Of a stretch of 64,000 bases of DNA, positions 33,487-43,537 are shown in pieces. A program made the position numbers and the translations under genes. Below the pieces are notes generated by a model. It had not been told where the DNA came from, did no database searches, and worked only from the letters and a program-made list of their open reading frames with translations. Source of the stretch: Tetracladium setigerum (Eukaryota; Ascomycota; Leotiomycetes; Helotiales); the NCBI GenBank assembly GCA_031472005.1, contig PZJY01000008.1:682001-746000 (forward strand). The letters run 5' to 3'. How positions within the stretch are numbered: the first letter of the stretch is position 1; every line of letters starts with the position of its first letter.

Positions 33487-34401
33487 ATGGCAGCCCACGA
33501 ATACTACAACTCGTTCAACGGCGGGACCCCTCAAATGATGGCAGCACAGCCAGCCTATGCGCCGAGCGCAAGCGGAACCGCCCCTCCTCCATATCAAGAA
33601 TTCCACCCACAACAACCACAGTCACAGTCACAAGCGCCGCCCTACAACATCGCAGATTTCAAATACAACTACGATCCAAATATCGAATACGGACCCAGCA
33701 CACCACCGCAACAACACGCACAACTCCATCGACCGCAGCAACCTCCACGGCCACCACCAACAAACCACCATCCAGTATACCAAGCGCAATATGCGGGGTC
33801 GACAGCGAGTCTGCGACCTCAGCAACAGCCATATTCCTCGTCTTCAGCAAATTTACGACTGAAACCCCAGCATTATGCGGCGCCATTTGCGTCAACAACG
33901 AACTTGCGACCGCAGCAACCTTACATCTCAACGACGAAGCTGAACGTGCGACCGCAACGATCGTCGTCGGAACCGCCTTCCCCTTACAATGATTACGAGC
34001 GCAAATCTTCGCATAGGAGACATCACCATTCACATTCCCATTCACGCAGACGGTCGCGCTCGAGATCTAGGGAAAGGGAGCGAGAGCGAGAGAGGGAAAA
34101 GCCGAAGGGAAAGATGGTGCACAAGGAGAAGAATACATTCTTGGGCGCTATTGGCGGTAGTGTGGTTGGGGATTTGATATTTCCTGGGTTGGGTACGATT
34201 GGAGGTGCGATATTGGGTGGGTTGGGGGGACATGAAGCGTCGAAGAAGAAGGAAGAGAGGGAACGGGAGCGCGAAAGGGAGAGGGAGAGGGAAAGGGAAA
34301 GAGAGAGGGGTAGTGGGAGGGAACATGGGAGAAGTAGGAGGAGGGAGAGGAGCTATGAAGAGGAATGGGAGGAGGGAAAGAGAAGGAGGGGTGGATACTA
34401 A
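33487..34401 (+). CDS. glycine-zipper 2TM-type protein with disordered Q/P-rich N-terminus
   Basis: Single-exon protein of 304 residues. Residues 1-170 are Gln/Pro/Ser-rich and lack structure. Residues 175-205 are His/Arg/Ser-rich, ending in a run of Arg-Glu pairs. Residues 217-250 form a glycine zipper (FLGAIGGSVVGDLIFPGLGTIGGAILGGLGG, given here in parts: FLGAIGGSVVGDLIF and GTIGGAILGGLGG), a pattern that packs membrane or amyloid-like helices. The tail returns to Arg-Glu repeats. Proteins of this layout are widespread in Ascomycota and unstudied. The Arg-Glu repeats come from a GAGAGGGA-type purine tract at about 34070-34320, which may vary in length between strains. A membrane- or vesicle-associated role is inferred only from the zipper. 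Confidence 0.75.
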   Translation: MAAHEYYNSFNGGTPQMMAAQPAYAPSASGTAPPPYQEFHPQQPQSQSQAPPYNIADFKYNYDPNIEYGPSTPPQQHAQLHRPQQPPRPPPTNHHPVYQAQYAGSTASLRPQQQPYSSSSANLRLKPQHYAAPFASTTNLRPQQPYISTTKLNVRPQRSSSEPPSPYNDYERKSSHRRHHHSHSHSRRRSRSRSREREREREREKPKGKMVHKEKNTFLGAIGGSVVGDLIFPGLGTIGGAILGGLGGHEASKKKEERERERERERERERERERGSGREHGRSRRRERSYEEEWEEGKRRRGGY

Positions 34402-34876
34402 TTGCAAATAGAGAGGGAGCAGAAGGTTTCTGGCTGGTCCGGATCCACGCTAAATTAGTGAGTTAGAATTTGATACCAATGATATAAATGTTAAATCTCA
34501 GTTCGCTGTCACTTCCATGAGTTTACTAGGTACCTATACTCTTCAAACATTATTGTCAATCATCACTTCCGCTTTACTCCCTCCTTCTCTCTATCCATCG
34601 ATCATCTTCTACAGTATCTCAAGATGCTAGAACTATTGGTAGATCTCGGTTATAGCAGGGCAATCTCTTCATAACTCCCTTGATTGAATCCAGATACGCA
34701 AACTTCTAGCTGTAGTCGGTTTGAAGAAAATGACGTATTGACGACTACATACTTCGTATACAACGAAGTTACCTAGGAGCTATCTACCCAGGCACATACC
34801 TAAGGTAAGTACCGCCTCCAACACCGAAAACCCAAGCAACTCTCATTCTCAACATCTCCATACCACCCCAACCTAC
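34402..34876. other. intergenic between convergent genes
   Basis: About 475 bp between the glycine-zipper stop and the beta-glucuronidase stop. No gene or repeat is seen; it should contain both 3' ends. Confidence 0.5.
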
Positions 34877-36712
34877 CTACCCATAAACATCCTTCCAAGC
34901 CCCCTTCCTATCCAACAACCACCTCTGCCTCAAAACCTGCGCAGCAGCCTTCGGTTTTCTATCCCTCGTAAAAATCCCCTTCTTATTCCCATCCACCCTA
35001 AAAACATGCTGACTAGTCTGAAAATCCGCAAAACTCCAAACCTGCTCCCCAGTCACCGCCTCCACCCTATCAAAAACCCTATGATACACCTCCAACAACC
35101 TGGCCTGAAACTCCTCACTCCACGGCGTCAAACCCGCCGAATGCAAGCCCGCAATCGCATCAGCACCATACTCCGTTATGATCATCGGCTTGCCGTATTT
35201 GTCCTCCCAGCCGCGCAAATCCCGCTCGAGTTCTACTTCCGCGAGTTGTAAGTCGCCGCAGCTTTCGTACCAGCCGTAGTACCGATTGAGGCAGAGCACG
35301 TCAAAGAGGGAGGAGATTTGGTCCTTGGCGGATGTGGCGAGGCCGAAGTTCGCGAAGCAGATCGGGCGTGAATCAAGTCCTTTGGTGAGTTTTGCCAACG
35401 GGGAGAAGTATTCGAGTGCGCCTTCTTCGTGAGAGGCAGGTTCGTTAGCGATAGACCACATTACCACACAGGCGTAGTTCTTGTCTCGGGCGATGAGTTC
35501 GCGGATGGCCTGTGAGTGGGCGTCTCGCGTTCGATCGTTGCAGAAGTCGGGTGAGAATGTGTTTGGTGCTTTTGCACCTGTTAAACCGGATGCGATACCT
35601 AGATTCAATCCCACGGCGGCTGTTTCATCAATTACGACGATTCCTTGACGATCGGCATAGTCGAGCACTTCTTCTGCGTAGGGATAATGCGAGGTGCGGA
35701 AGGAATTGGCCCCGATCCAGTTTAGCAGTTGGAAATCGTGGACCATGTAGGCGGCGTCGTGACCTTTGCCGCGGATGGGAGTGTCTTCGTGTTTGCCGAA
35801 GCCGGTGAAATAGAAGGGTTTGTTATTGATGAGGAATTGGGAGTTGTGGGTTGAGATTGTGCGGATGCCCGTTGGGATGGTGTAGGTGTCTATCACGGTG
35901 TCGTCGTGAGAGAGACATAGTTCGATCGTGACTTTGTATAAGTAGGCTGCGCCGGGCTGCCAGAGTTTCACGGATGGGATTTTCAATTCGTTTTCAATGC
36001 CGGTGATGGTAGCTATTTCGAGGCCGGCCTCGTCGTTAACGGAAGCTTTGATGTAGGTGTCACTGGCGGGCGTTTCGAGGTTGGCTTCGATACGATATTT
36101 GATAGTGCCAACAGAATGTTCCCAATCCACATCTGTCGTGATAGTCGCGTCTGAAATGTATTCTTTCGGCAGAGAATACAACCAAACCGATCTCGCCAGA
36201 CCGGAATAATTGAAGAAATCATGCAAATAACTTTGCTTCTTGCGACCATCCGCCAGAGTCTCGATCTTGCCTGGTGGTATGGTTTCATTCGTTAACTCAT
36301 TACTGACAGCAATAGTGAGTTGAAACTCCTCCCCTGCTGCAGTCACCAGATCCGTGACTTCGGCATCGAATGGTGTGTAACCCCCTTGATGGTCGACAGT
36401 CAAGCGATCATTGACATATATCCTCCCACGATGCGTGGCAGCGTCACAACGGATGAAGAAGCGTCTCTCAGCCCATCCACTGGGGATTCGGACTTGTCGT
36501 TGGTATTTGACCCATCCAACGTGGTTTCGAATGGCTGGGTCGAGAAAGATGTCGTTGTAGCTTGCTGGGACGGGGATCTGGACTTTTGGTGATAGAGGAT
36601 TTGTCCATTCGCGGTCGTTGTCGTCGTTTGGGGTGGTGTTTACGACTTCGAAGTTCCAGAGGCCATCTAGTGATATCACCTCTCGGGTTGCTGTGGATTG
36701 TGGTCGCAACAT
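34877..36712 (-). CDS. beta-glucuronidase (glycoside hydrolase family 2)
   Basis: Intron-free gene for a 611-residue GH2 beta-glucuronidase, very close in length to E. coli GusA (603). It hydrolyses beta-glucuronides to free glucuronic acid and aglycone. Order: sugar-binding jelly roll (about 12-185), immunoglobulin-like domain (about 186-285) and TIM barrel (about 286-605). The acid/base is Glu424 in SIANEP and the nucleophile is Glu514 in IITEYGADAI. The NKK motif at 576-578 (GNKKGIFTRDRKPK) is the glucuronate carboxylate-recognition signature of true glucuronidases, matching N566/K568 of the bacterial enzyme. There is no signal peptide, so it should act in the cytosol and need a transporter; an MFS gene is divergently transcribed next to it. 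Lack of introns and close likeness to bacterial enzymes suggest bacterial ancestry, as has been proposed for other fungal gus genes. Confidence 0.92.
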   Translation of the reverse strand: MLRPQSTATREVISLDGLWNFEVVNTTPNDDNDREWTNPLSPKVQIPVPASYNDIFLDPAIRNHVGWVKYQRQVRIPSGWAERRFFIRCDAATHRGRIYVNDRLTVDHQGGYTPFDAEVTDLVTAAGEEFQLTIAVSNELTNETIPPGKIETLADGRKKQSYLHDFFNYSGLARSVWLYSLPKEYISDATITTDVDWEHSVGTIKYRIEANLETPASDTYIKASVNDEAGLEIATITGIENELKIPSVKLWQPGAAYLYKVTIELCLSHDDTVIDTYTIPTGIRTISTHNSQFLINNKPFYFTGFGKHEDTPIRGKGHDAAYMVHDFQLLNWIGANSFRTSHYPYAEEVLDYADRQGIVVIDETAAVGLNLGIASGLTGAKAPNTFSPDFCNDRTRDAHSQAIRELIARDKNYACVVMWSIANEPASHEEGALEYFSPLAKLTKGLDSRPICFANFGLATSAKDQISSLFDVLCLNRYYGWYESCGDLQLAEVELERDLRGWEDKYGKPMIITEYGADAIAGLHSAGLTPWSEEFQARLLEVYHRVFDRVEAVTGEQVWSFADFQTSQHVFRVDGNKKGIFTRDRKPKAAAQVLRQRWLLDRKGAWKDVYG

Positions 36713-37424
36713 GTTGATGGAGATTTAGAAGTTTGAGTGAATGTTTGGGCACAAAATGAGAGGGTCCTACGGTATGAGTTGGTTATATGCAAGTGTATAT
36801 GTATCTGTCCAGAACTGCATTTTTGAACCAAGGGACCATCATCATGGTCCCATTCTTGATGCGGAACATGGACTTGACGGGAATCACTTCGGCAATCTTA
36901 AGACCTTCAAAGGCCGATGATGATCTTCTGCTCCCATGATAATTCAATGAATATCGCCAAACGGATTTACGGGCGAAGTATCGCACGGAACATGGACGAG
37001 AGAGTTGTAGAATGTGATTGGTGGTTGGAAGCGAATTCTCACGGGCGAAGTTCCGCACGAGAAATCGACCGGAGCCGGATGCCTGACTCGCTGTACATAA
37101 CGTACAGGCCCAAACCCACCCCCAGCAGATGTGGAAATGGCGGGGACCCCAGGAATGGGGATGGATCGTGGGAATCCAATCCCCAGGAGTTCAACGGCAA
37201 AACATCGGGTATGAATGAAGGACTAGACGATGGCTTCACAAGATTATTAGGTGGCTGTTGAGGCGGGGAGAGGAGAGAGAAGTTTCTGGATTTCTATATC
37301 TACTCTATGTCTTCGCTCATTTATTGAGAAGTCTACCCATACAACAGGAGAACATTCCATCGACAAATCTATCTATTCCTCCAACAAGTTCGACAACCTT
37401 TCCTATATTCAACACTCAGCCATC
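36713..37424. promoter_or_regulatory. bidirectional promoter between glucuronidase and transporter
   Basis: 712 bp shared by two divergent genes. It contains a pair of 22-bp direct repeats (36969-36990 and 37041-37062) and a conserved-looking ATCACTTCGGCAATCTTAAG stretch near 36883. Co-regulation of the two genes is inferred from this layout. Confidence 0.55.
36969..37062. promoter_or_regulatory. pair of 22-bp direct repeats, possible operator sites
   Basis: ACGGGCGAAGTATCGCACGG at 36969 and ACGGGCGAAGTTCCGCACGA at 37041 differ at three positions in their first 20 bases and are spaced 72 bp apart. The first has a CGG at each end (CGG-N13-CGG), the kind of paired triplet bound by Zn2Cys6 dimers; a Zn2Cys6 gene lies at 39880. 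Binding is inference. Confidence 0.45.
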
Positions 37425-39378
37425 ATGTCGGATGAGAAGCAGAAATCACCCAGTAGCATAGGAGAAGAGATCGAGCTGACAGCTACCGACAACGCCCTTC
37501 TCGTTTCTGCATTCGCTACATGGACTCGAGGGCAATGCGTACGCAAGTTCTGGCGATTATACCTCAGTGGATTGGGAGTATGTGTGGCAGGAATGTAAGT
37601 CTTCAACTACTCCTACAGTAGTTAATATCACAGCAAGTTTGCTTTGCTCACACAGTCCATCCATCTACAGGTACGCGGGTTATGCAAATTCCGTCATTGG
37701 TAGCATCGTTGCGAACCAAGGTTTCATCAATCAATACGGAACAGTCAGGGACCGCAAAACAGGCGCGTTGGCCTTGAATGCAACCCATATCGCACTTTGG
37801 GGCGCGTTGTACTTCGTCACCGCTGTATGCATTCAAGCCGTCGCAGCTACGACAGCAGATCGCTTTGGTCGCAAGTTCAACATGTGGGCTATTGCTGTCT
37901 TCATCACCACTGTAAGTACTTGAAGTTCTAAGGGCATTTCTTGCGTCGCACTTGAACTCAGGATTAACGCTATTGCCTTAACTTTCTAGTCCATCGTTAT
38001 CCAATGTTTCGCCAAGACGTGGTGGGAGATTCTCATCGCGAGAGCCATTGCCGGATTTGCAGGAGGTCTGATGGGAACTTCTTGCATGGTTTACATGTCT
38101 GAGATTGCCATGCCTCAGTTCCGTGGTGCGCTTTTGGCTGCTTTCTCCATGGCTTTTGCGCTGGGTCAGCTCTTCTTGGCGGTTGGGTTGAAGCTTCTTC
38201 AGGAGACTCAGCCTATGAAGTTTCGACATATGTTTTACTCCGAGTTTGTGTTTACCGGTTTGTGGTTGATCCCGTTGATATACCTCCCAGAATCTCCAGG
38301 TAAGATGGTCAACAGGTTTCTCTAGCTTCTCTTTGTCTATTTGCTGACTCTGCTGTCTCTTTTTTAGCATGGTATTGTTCCAATGGCCGACACGATGAAG
38401 GCAAAAAAGCACTTCAAAAACTCGTCGGGAATGTCGAAGGTTACGATGTTGATCACGAATACTCCGTTCTCAAATGCGAATCCGAACATTCCAAGCGTCT
38501 GGTAGAGGCAATGGGAACGACCGATTGGAAGGCTCTATGCACGAAAACCAACCTCAAGCGATGCATCATCGCCACTCTGCCCTTTACTTTCCAAAACGTT
38601 TGCGGTGTTCCGCTTATGTTCGGATACACTGTTTACTTCTTCCAACTGGCCGGCGTGAAAGACCCGTTCTTGGGCAACCTCATTAAACAACTTGTGCTTG
38701 TCCTCGGTATTTTCACTTCTTTTTATACAGTCGATAAAGTTGGACGGAGGGCTTTACTTCTCTATGGAGGTGCTGCCATGTGTATCATCAATCTAGTTGT
38801 AGGCGGTCTTGGATTTTTGAAGCCAACAAACGCCTCTGGTATTGCTCTGGTTTTCCTCTGCTCGCTGTGGGCTTTCGTATACGCCAATTCACTCGCACCT
38901 ATCGGTAAGCTATTCTCTCGCAGGGAGTTATTTTTGGAGACAACTGTACTGAATCAAAACAGGATGGATCAGCTTGGTGGAGTCATCTAGTCCTCAACTA
39001 CGCGCGAAGACTACCGCTATTGCCGTAACGATACAATACTGTACCGGTATTCTCTTCGTAAGTTTTCTCCCTCCCATGATCCAGTTGTGTTTTTCAATCA
39101 ATTTGTTGGTTCTAACTAGGCTTGCTTTCTAGAGCTACACCGTACCCCTGATGCTATCGAATCAAAATGCAGGGTGGGGACAGAAAACCGGATTGTTCTT
39201 TGGAGGCACCACTGCCGTTTACCTCATTCCATGTATCTTGCTGTTCCCCGAGACCAAAGGTCGCACTTTTGGCGAAATCGACGAGCTGTTTGAGCGAGGC
39301 GTTCCAGCGTGGAGGTTTGCTAGCACGAAGACGACGCAGGATGCGGAGGTGGAACGACAGACAAACGAGAAGATCTGA
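37425..39378 (+). CDS. MFS sugar transporter, six exons
   Basis: Major facilitator of the sugar-porter type, 532 residues. Exons: 37425-37594, 37671-37911, 37990-38299, 38368-38904, 38963-39057 and 39133-39378; all junctions are GT-AG and keep frame. Seen: an N-terminal cytosolic stretch of about 55 residues; the loop motif DRFGRK after the third span; a MGTSCMVYMSEIAMPQFRG segment (the E-x-x-x-x-x-R element before span 5); the PESP motif closing the first half; DKVGRRALLLYGG (second-half loop motif); and a PETKGRTFGEIDELFERGVP end, the sugar-porter C-terminal signature. It resembles alpha-glucoside/hexose importers. Beside beta-glucuronidase and divergent from it, uptake of a glucuronide or a related sugar is the likely role; the substrate is inferred from context. 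Confidence 0.88.
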
Positions 39379-39879
39379 GCTTGCAGAGTACTCGAGCAGT
39401 AGTACTGAAATTTTGAAGGTGGTGCAAGGAATTGGACATCGTTATCTGTTAAATCTGTGAATTCACTGAAAATCCACCTGTTTTACCTATTTTGCATTAG
39501 CTTGTTTTACCTGAAATCTACTCTATTTTTACACTATAATCCCCGTGTTGGAGTTGTCCGCAAGTCTCGCCTTGCACCAAAATACCAATCCCAAATTCCC
39601 AAAAGCCTCAAAAAGTACCTCACCCTCAATCCTTCGCATTTGGTTATACCAGAACGAGGTTCCGGTAGACGCGAAGATAAGAGGATGATAGGCGTGAAAT
39701 TTGGAAGTAGGGAAGAGATCTTCTGGAATGAGAAGAGGTCCTTCCCTTTCAAATTCTTTGGTGCGTCAAAGTCATTCATTAACCTCGGCTCCCGCAACAA
39801 TGACCGGCCTAGACAAAGTCCATTTCCCGCAATCCTCCCCACGACTCCACGACACAAACACAACAATACACAACGCAAC
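39379..39879. other. intergenic between transporter and transcription factor
   Basis: About 500 bp. A longer in-frame reading upstream of 39880 exists but lacks conserved sequence. The sequence should hold the transporter 3' end and the promoter of the regulator. Confidence 0.45.
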
Positions 39880-42746
39880 ATGGAGAATGATTCCGCCCAA
39901 GATGAAACGACTAATTCAAGTATTCCCTCTTGTGAGAGCTGCCGACGGCGTAAAATGAAATGTCCAAGGCAGCAACCATCATGCGTGAATTGTGAAAAGT
40001 TTAGTAAGTGCCTTCTTTCGATGCACTTTAAACGGTTAGCCGACGTTTTAATGCACAGCATTTGCTTATTATTATTTCAGATGTTGCGTGCGTCTATGAC
40101 CAGGATAGAAAGAGGCCGGGATTGAAGGTGGGGGCGGTTGAGAGCCTCAGCAGACGACTTGGTAAGGATGGATCTGGATCCAATAGATCAGATTGTTGTT
40201 CTTGGTTGGCTGAATTGCATGAGCTGACTCGGAGAGATAGAAATAATTGAGAATGCCCTTCCCGGTATTCGAGAGGGCAGGCAGGTTTCTGCAGCGTTGA
40301 GTCCTATGGACTCTGATGCCAGTGCGAGAACGACGGGTGATGTGCATCAACAACATCTGGCTCCGGTGGTGGGAGTACTCTCCTCTTTGGCGAAGGAGGT
40401 GCATAGTCTTAGCTCGGCGATATCTTCATTGCGCCATGATACTCAAGTAAACCGCCACGATGCTACAGATACGTCCAGCTCTGATGGTCGATCTCACAAG
40501 AGAAAGTGGACCAACAACGATGCTACCAGGGTTGCGACTACACCTTCTTTCGGCAATCTCAGCACAGCAGATCCTGTGATAATGGACCTGCCCAATTCTA
40601 TAACTCATAGCCATGTCAATTCGACACTCGATTACTTTTTCCTTTTCTTTCATCCTTGGCTTTCTATCCTCCACGAACCAAGTTTTCGCGAAGACTTTCG
40701 GACACCTGCCGGGAATGACCGATTAAAAACAATCTTTCAAGCCATGGTGGTCGCTACCCAGCGCTTCATTAGGAAGGATGGAGTCTCTTTACCAGATCAC
40801 ATCCAGGCCGTGCAAGTCGCCAAAGCAAGGCAACACGTTCTACTGGCAGCAGTTGACAACCCTTGTCTTGCAAGTCTACAGGCACTAATGATATTGACTT
40901 TCACCGAACTAGCTGATGATAACCCGCAGAAGGCTTGTTCACTTCTAGGTATGATAGCAAAGCACGTCGAGTACTTGCAGCTCTCGTTGGAAGAACCAAT
41001 TCAAAGTGATCATGGCGGTATTTTCAGACGACCAGGCAACATTCCAGAGTCCACTGACTGGATAGAGAAAGAAGAAAGAAGACGGGCGTTTTGGAATGCA
41101 TTTCTTCTTGATAGATTCTATGCAGCCATAACTGGGTGCACTCCGAGTCTCTCAGGTGCAAATATCAATCGCAAACTCCCAGCTTGCGCCAGCTTCTGGT
41201 ACACTAATCAACCACGCATGACACCACATCTACGTGTGTCTGATAAGTCGACTGCAGGACTCAATTACCCTTTGGATCTCAAGCAGCTATCAACAGAATC
41301 AGAACCCCCAAGAGATACGCCGCAGGGATATGCCACTCCTTTTTCTGGCGTGGGCTCTCTAGCCTTCTACGTGCAGTCTGTAGAGTCAATGAGCATGGTA
41401 ATATCACATGTTCTACAACAATCGGCGGATTTCAATAACAGCAAGGATGTTTCCCGTTGGCTTATTCGTCTCAAGGATGTAGACTCGTATTTGATGCGGT
41501 GAGTATCATTATTTCCCCGAAAGCTCCCACATCACATCATAATTATTCCACACCTCCCAAACATTCACTTCATAAATCTCGAGCCATACTAATATCAAAA
41601 CCAGCTGGAAACTGCGACTACCACAACAATGGGTCGATCCAGGCGTTTCCCGCAACCTCGTCCCAATCGCCATGGATTCCGCCATGACAGTTGCAAACTC
41701 AACACACAACACCTGCTTAATCCTCCTACATGAAAAAATCGCGTACTCAGATGCCGGACTCGATTGGGTTCGTCTTCCTCGCCTCTCCAGCGCCGAAATA
41801 TGTGTGAGTGCCGCCGTCGAAGTCTGCACGATCGTCAGGAAATTTCTTGAACAGAGTGATCTGCGATATCCTTTGAACCCGCAGCTGGGATTATGCGCTT
41901 TTGTGAGCGCTAGTACTTTATTGCGTAGGTTATACATACCTTTCTTGCTTTCTATCTATCGAATTTATTGGGTATACCCAATGCGTTGGGTGTTGTGTAA
42001 CTCACTGATTCTGTCTGACTCTAGGACACTGGCGATATTACGCTACCCCCCTTGCACCCGAATTTTGGTTATTAGTACACAGTCTCGAAGATATGTCTCG
42101 TCGCTGGCTTGGGGTATCCATGCCCACTTCAACGACTCCATCTCACACCAAACCACACGTAGCACCATTGAACAGTATATTTTCTCGATTTGTCGAGCGT
42201 CTTAGAGCCGTCTATGCCCGGTGCAAAGTCGATCCTTCCTACCGAATTGACAAGACGGAGCCATTGTATGATAACAAATCTCTTGAGGGTGGAGCTGGAT
42301 ATAATAGGAGGCAAACTGCACCGCACTTTGTTTCACTGGAGGATTTACCTGCTTATATTGAGCAAAGATCTAAATTGAGCTTTGCGGCGGAGGGAGTGAG
42401 GAGAGATGGACGTGCTGTGGATGTTGTTGGACATACCACACCGCTTCCAATGGGAGGGGAGAGGATGGATATGAATGTGGATACAGATACCAATACAAGT
42501 ACAGCCACGCAGGAGAGAAGAACGATTCCGGAGCCACAACCTGAACAACGACAGTGGAATCATGATCAAACTGCCGCTTATGATGAGACACAATCCTTGG
42601 ATGATGATGAGGGATTAAGTGAAGCTGATATGTTGGCCATATCGCAAACGTTCAATACACAGGATTTTGCAAGTATGGATAGTATTGTTAGTTTCAATGA
42701 GATGATGTTGAGTGGCATTTCGGAGGCGTCGATGAATTGGGATTAG
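39880..42746 (+). CDS. Zn2Cys6 transcription factor, five exons
   Basis: Fungal binuclear-zinc regulator of 834 residues. Exons: 39880-40003, 40081-40161, 40241-41498, 41605-41924 and 42025-42746. The DNA-binding domain is near the start: Cys18, 21, 28, 35, 38 and 45 with C-x2-C-x6-C-x6-C-x2-C-x6-C spacing (PSCESCRRRKMKC...CVNC...C), the last Cys arriving with exon 2. A short heptad-like stretch follows and could dimerise. The fungal_trans-type regulatory domain spans roughly residues 180-560 (YFFLFFHPWLSILHEPSFR, then a RRRAFWNAFLLDRFYAAITG block). The C-terminus is acidic and Asp/Met-rich and may activate transcription. It lies downstream of the glucuronidase/transporter pair on the same strand as the transporter, so it is a candidate local regulator; this link is inferred. 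Confidence 0.9.
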
Positions 42747-42964
42747 CAGGAATTTTGGGAGTTTTGGGGTAGTGTAGGTAGGGAGGTAGAATTGATTGTC
42801 GGATTTGGGATGTCGAAAGGGAAAATGCAATCTTATCTCAAATTAGTGGAGTAGAAAGTGTTTTGTAGATATGGAATGAAGAGGCTTATATCCACTTTGA
42901 ATTTACAACATCCCCCTCCTCACAAAGCGCATTACAACAGCACAAAAGCCACTACCCTCACCTC

Positions 42965-43537
42965 TTACATCCCTGCACAAGCTATAGTTTCCCTATTTAT
43001 CGAAATAGCCAACGAAAAACAAAACGCTACAATTCCTCCAACAAAACTAAGAGCAAACGACGCTGCTCCATCTGAGGTATCCGAAAATAATAGAAGGCCA
43101 GCGTGGACGACAAATGTAAGTGTCGATGCAGCGAAGAGGACGTCTGTGTTCAAAGAAAGAAAAGAGAAAAATATTTAGCAATTGCGGTTTGTGGAGGGTT
43201 TGGATAGGGGGTAGAGGGAATGAAGAGGGCAGAGGAGGATGGGTAGGTATACATAATCTCGATAATGATGTCGGAGCGAGACATATCGATAATAGAATTC
43301 CACATGCGGTGATGTTACAGAGCATGAAAATATCTAAGAGAAACAGTCAATATTCGGTAAGTGGAGATTAGGAGCGGATGATTTAAAACGTACAGTCACG
43401 AGCTGACCAGCGTTTTGGTATTCGGGTGAAGGTGTTGTGGACGGGGATGCGGAAGCGAGCTTGACTTCGGAGACAGCGGCGGTTTCTGGAGATGCGCTTT
43501 CAGGGTTGTTCGCCATCGTTTTTTGCTTTTCCCCCAT
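42965..43537 (-). CDS. small multi-pass membrane protein, three exons
   Basis: Predicted protein of 129 residues that I do not recognise. Proposed exons: 43537-43408, 43333-43253 and 43143-42965. The first is polar and Ser/Pro-rich; the other two form a continuous hydrophobic region (ILLSICLAP; VLFAASTLTFVVHAGLLLF; FALSFVGGIVAFCFSLAI), giving three or four membrane spans. The second intron (GTATAC donor, ACACAG acceptor) fits well. The first needs a weak GTCAGC donor; the stronger GTACGT a few bases on would give a non-hydrophobic frame, so that junction is uncertain. A second ATG at 43516 is possible. Location and function are unknown. Confidence 0.5.

Noticed and set aside
33140..33538. 132-codon plus ORF
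   Set aside because: It runs into the start of the glycine-zipper gene in another frame; the upstream part looks like leader sequence.
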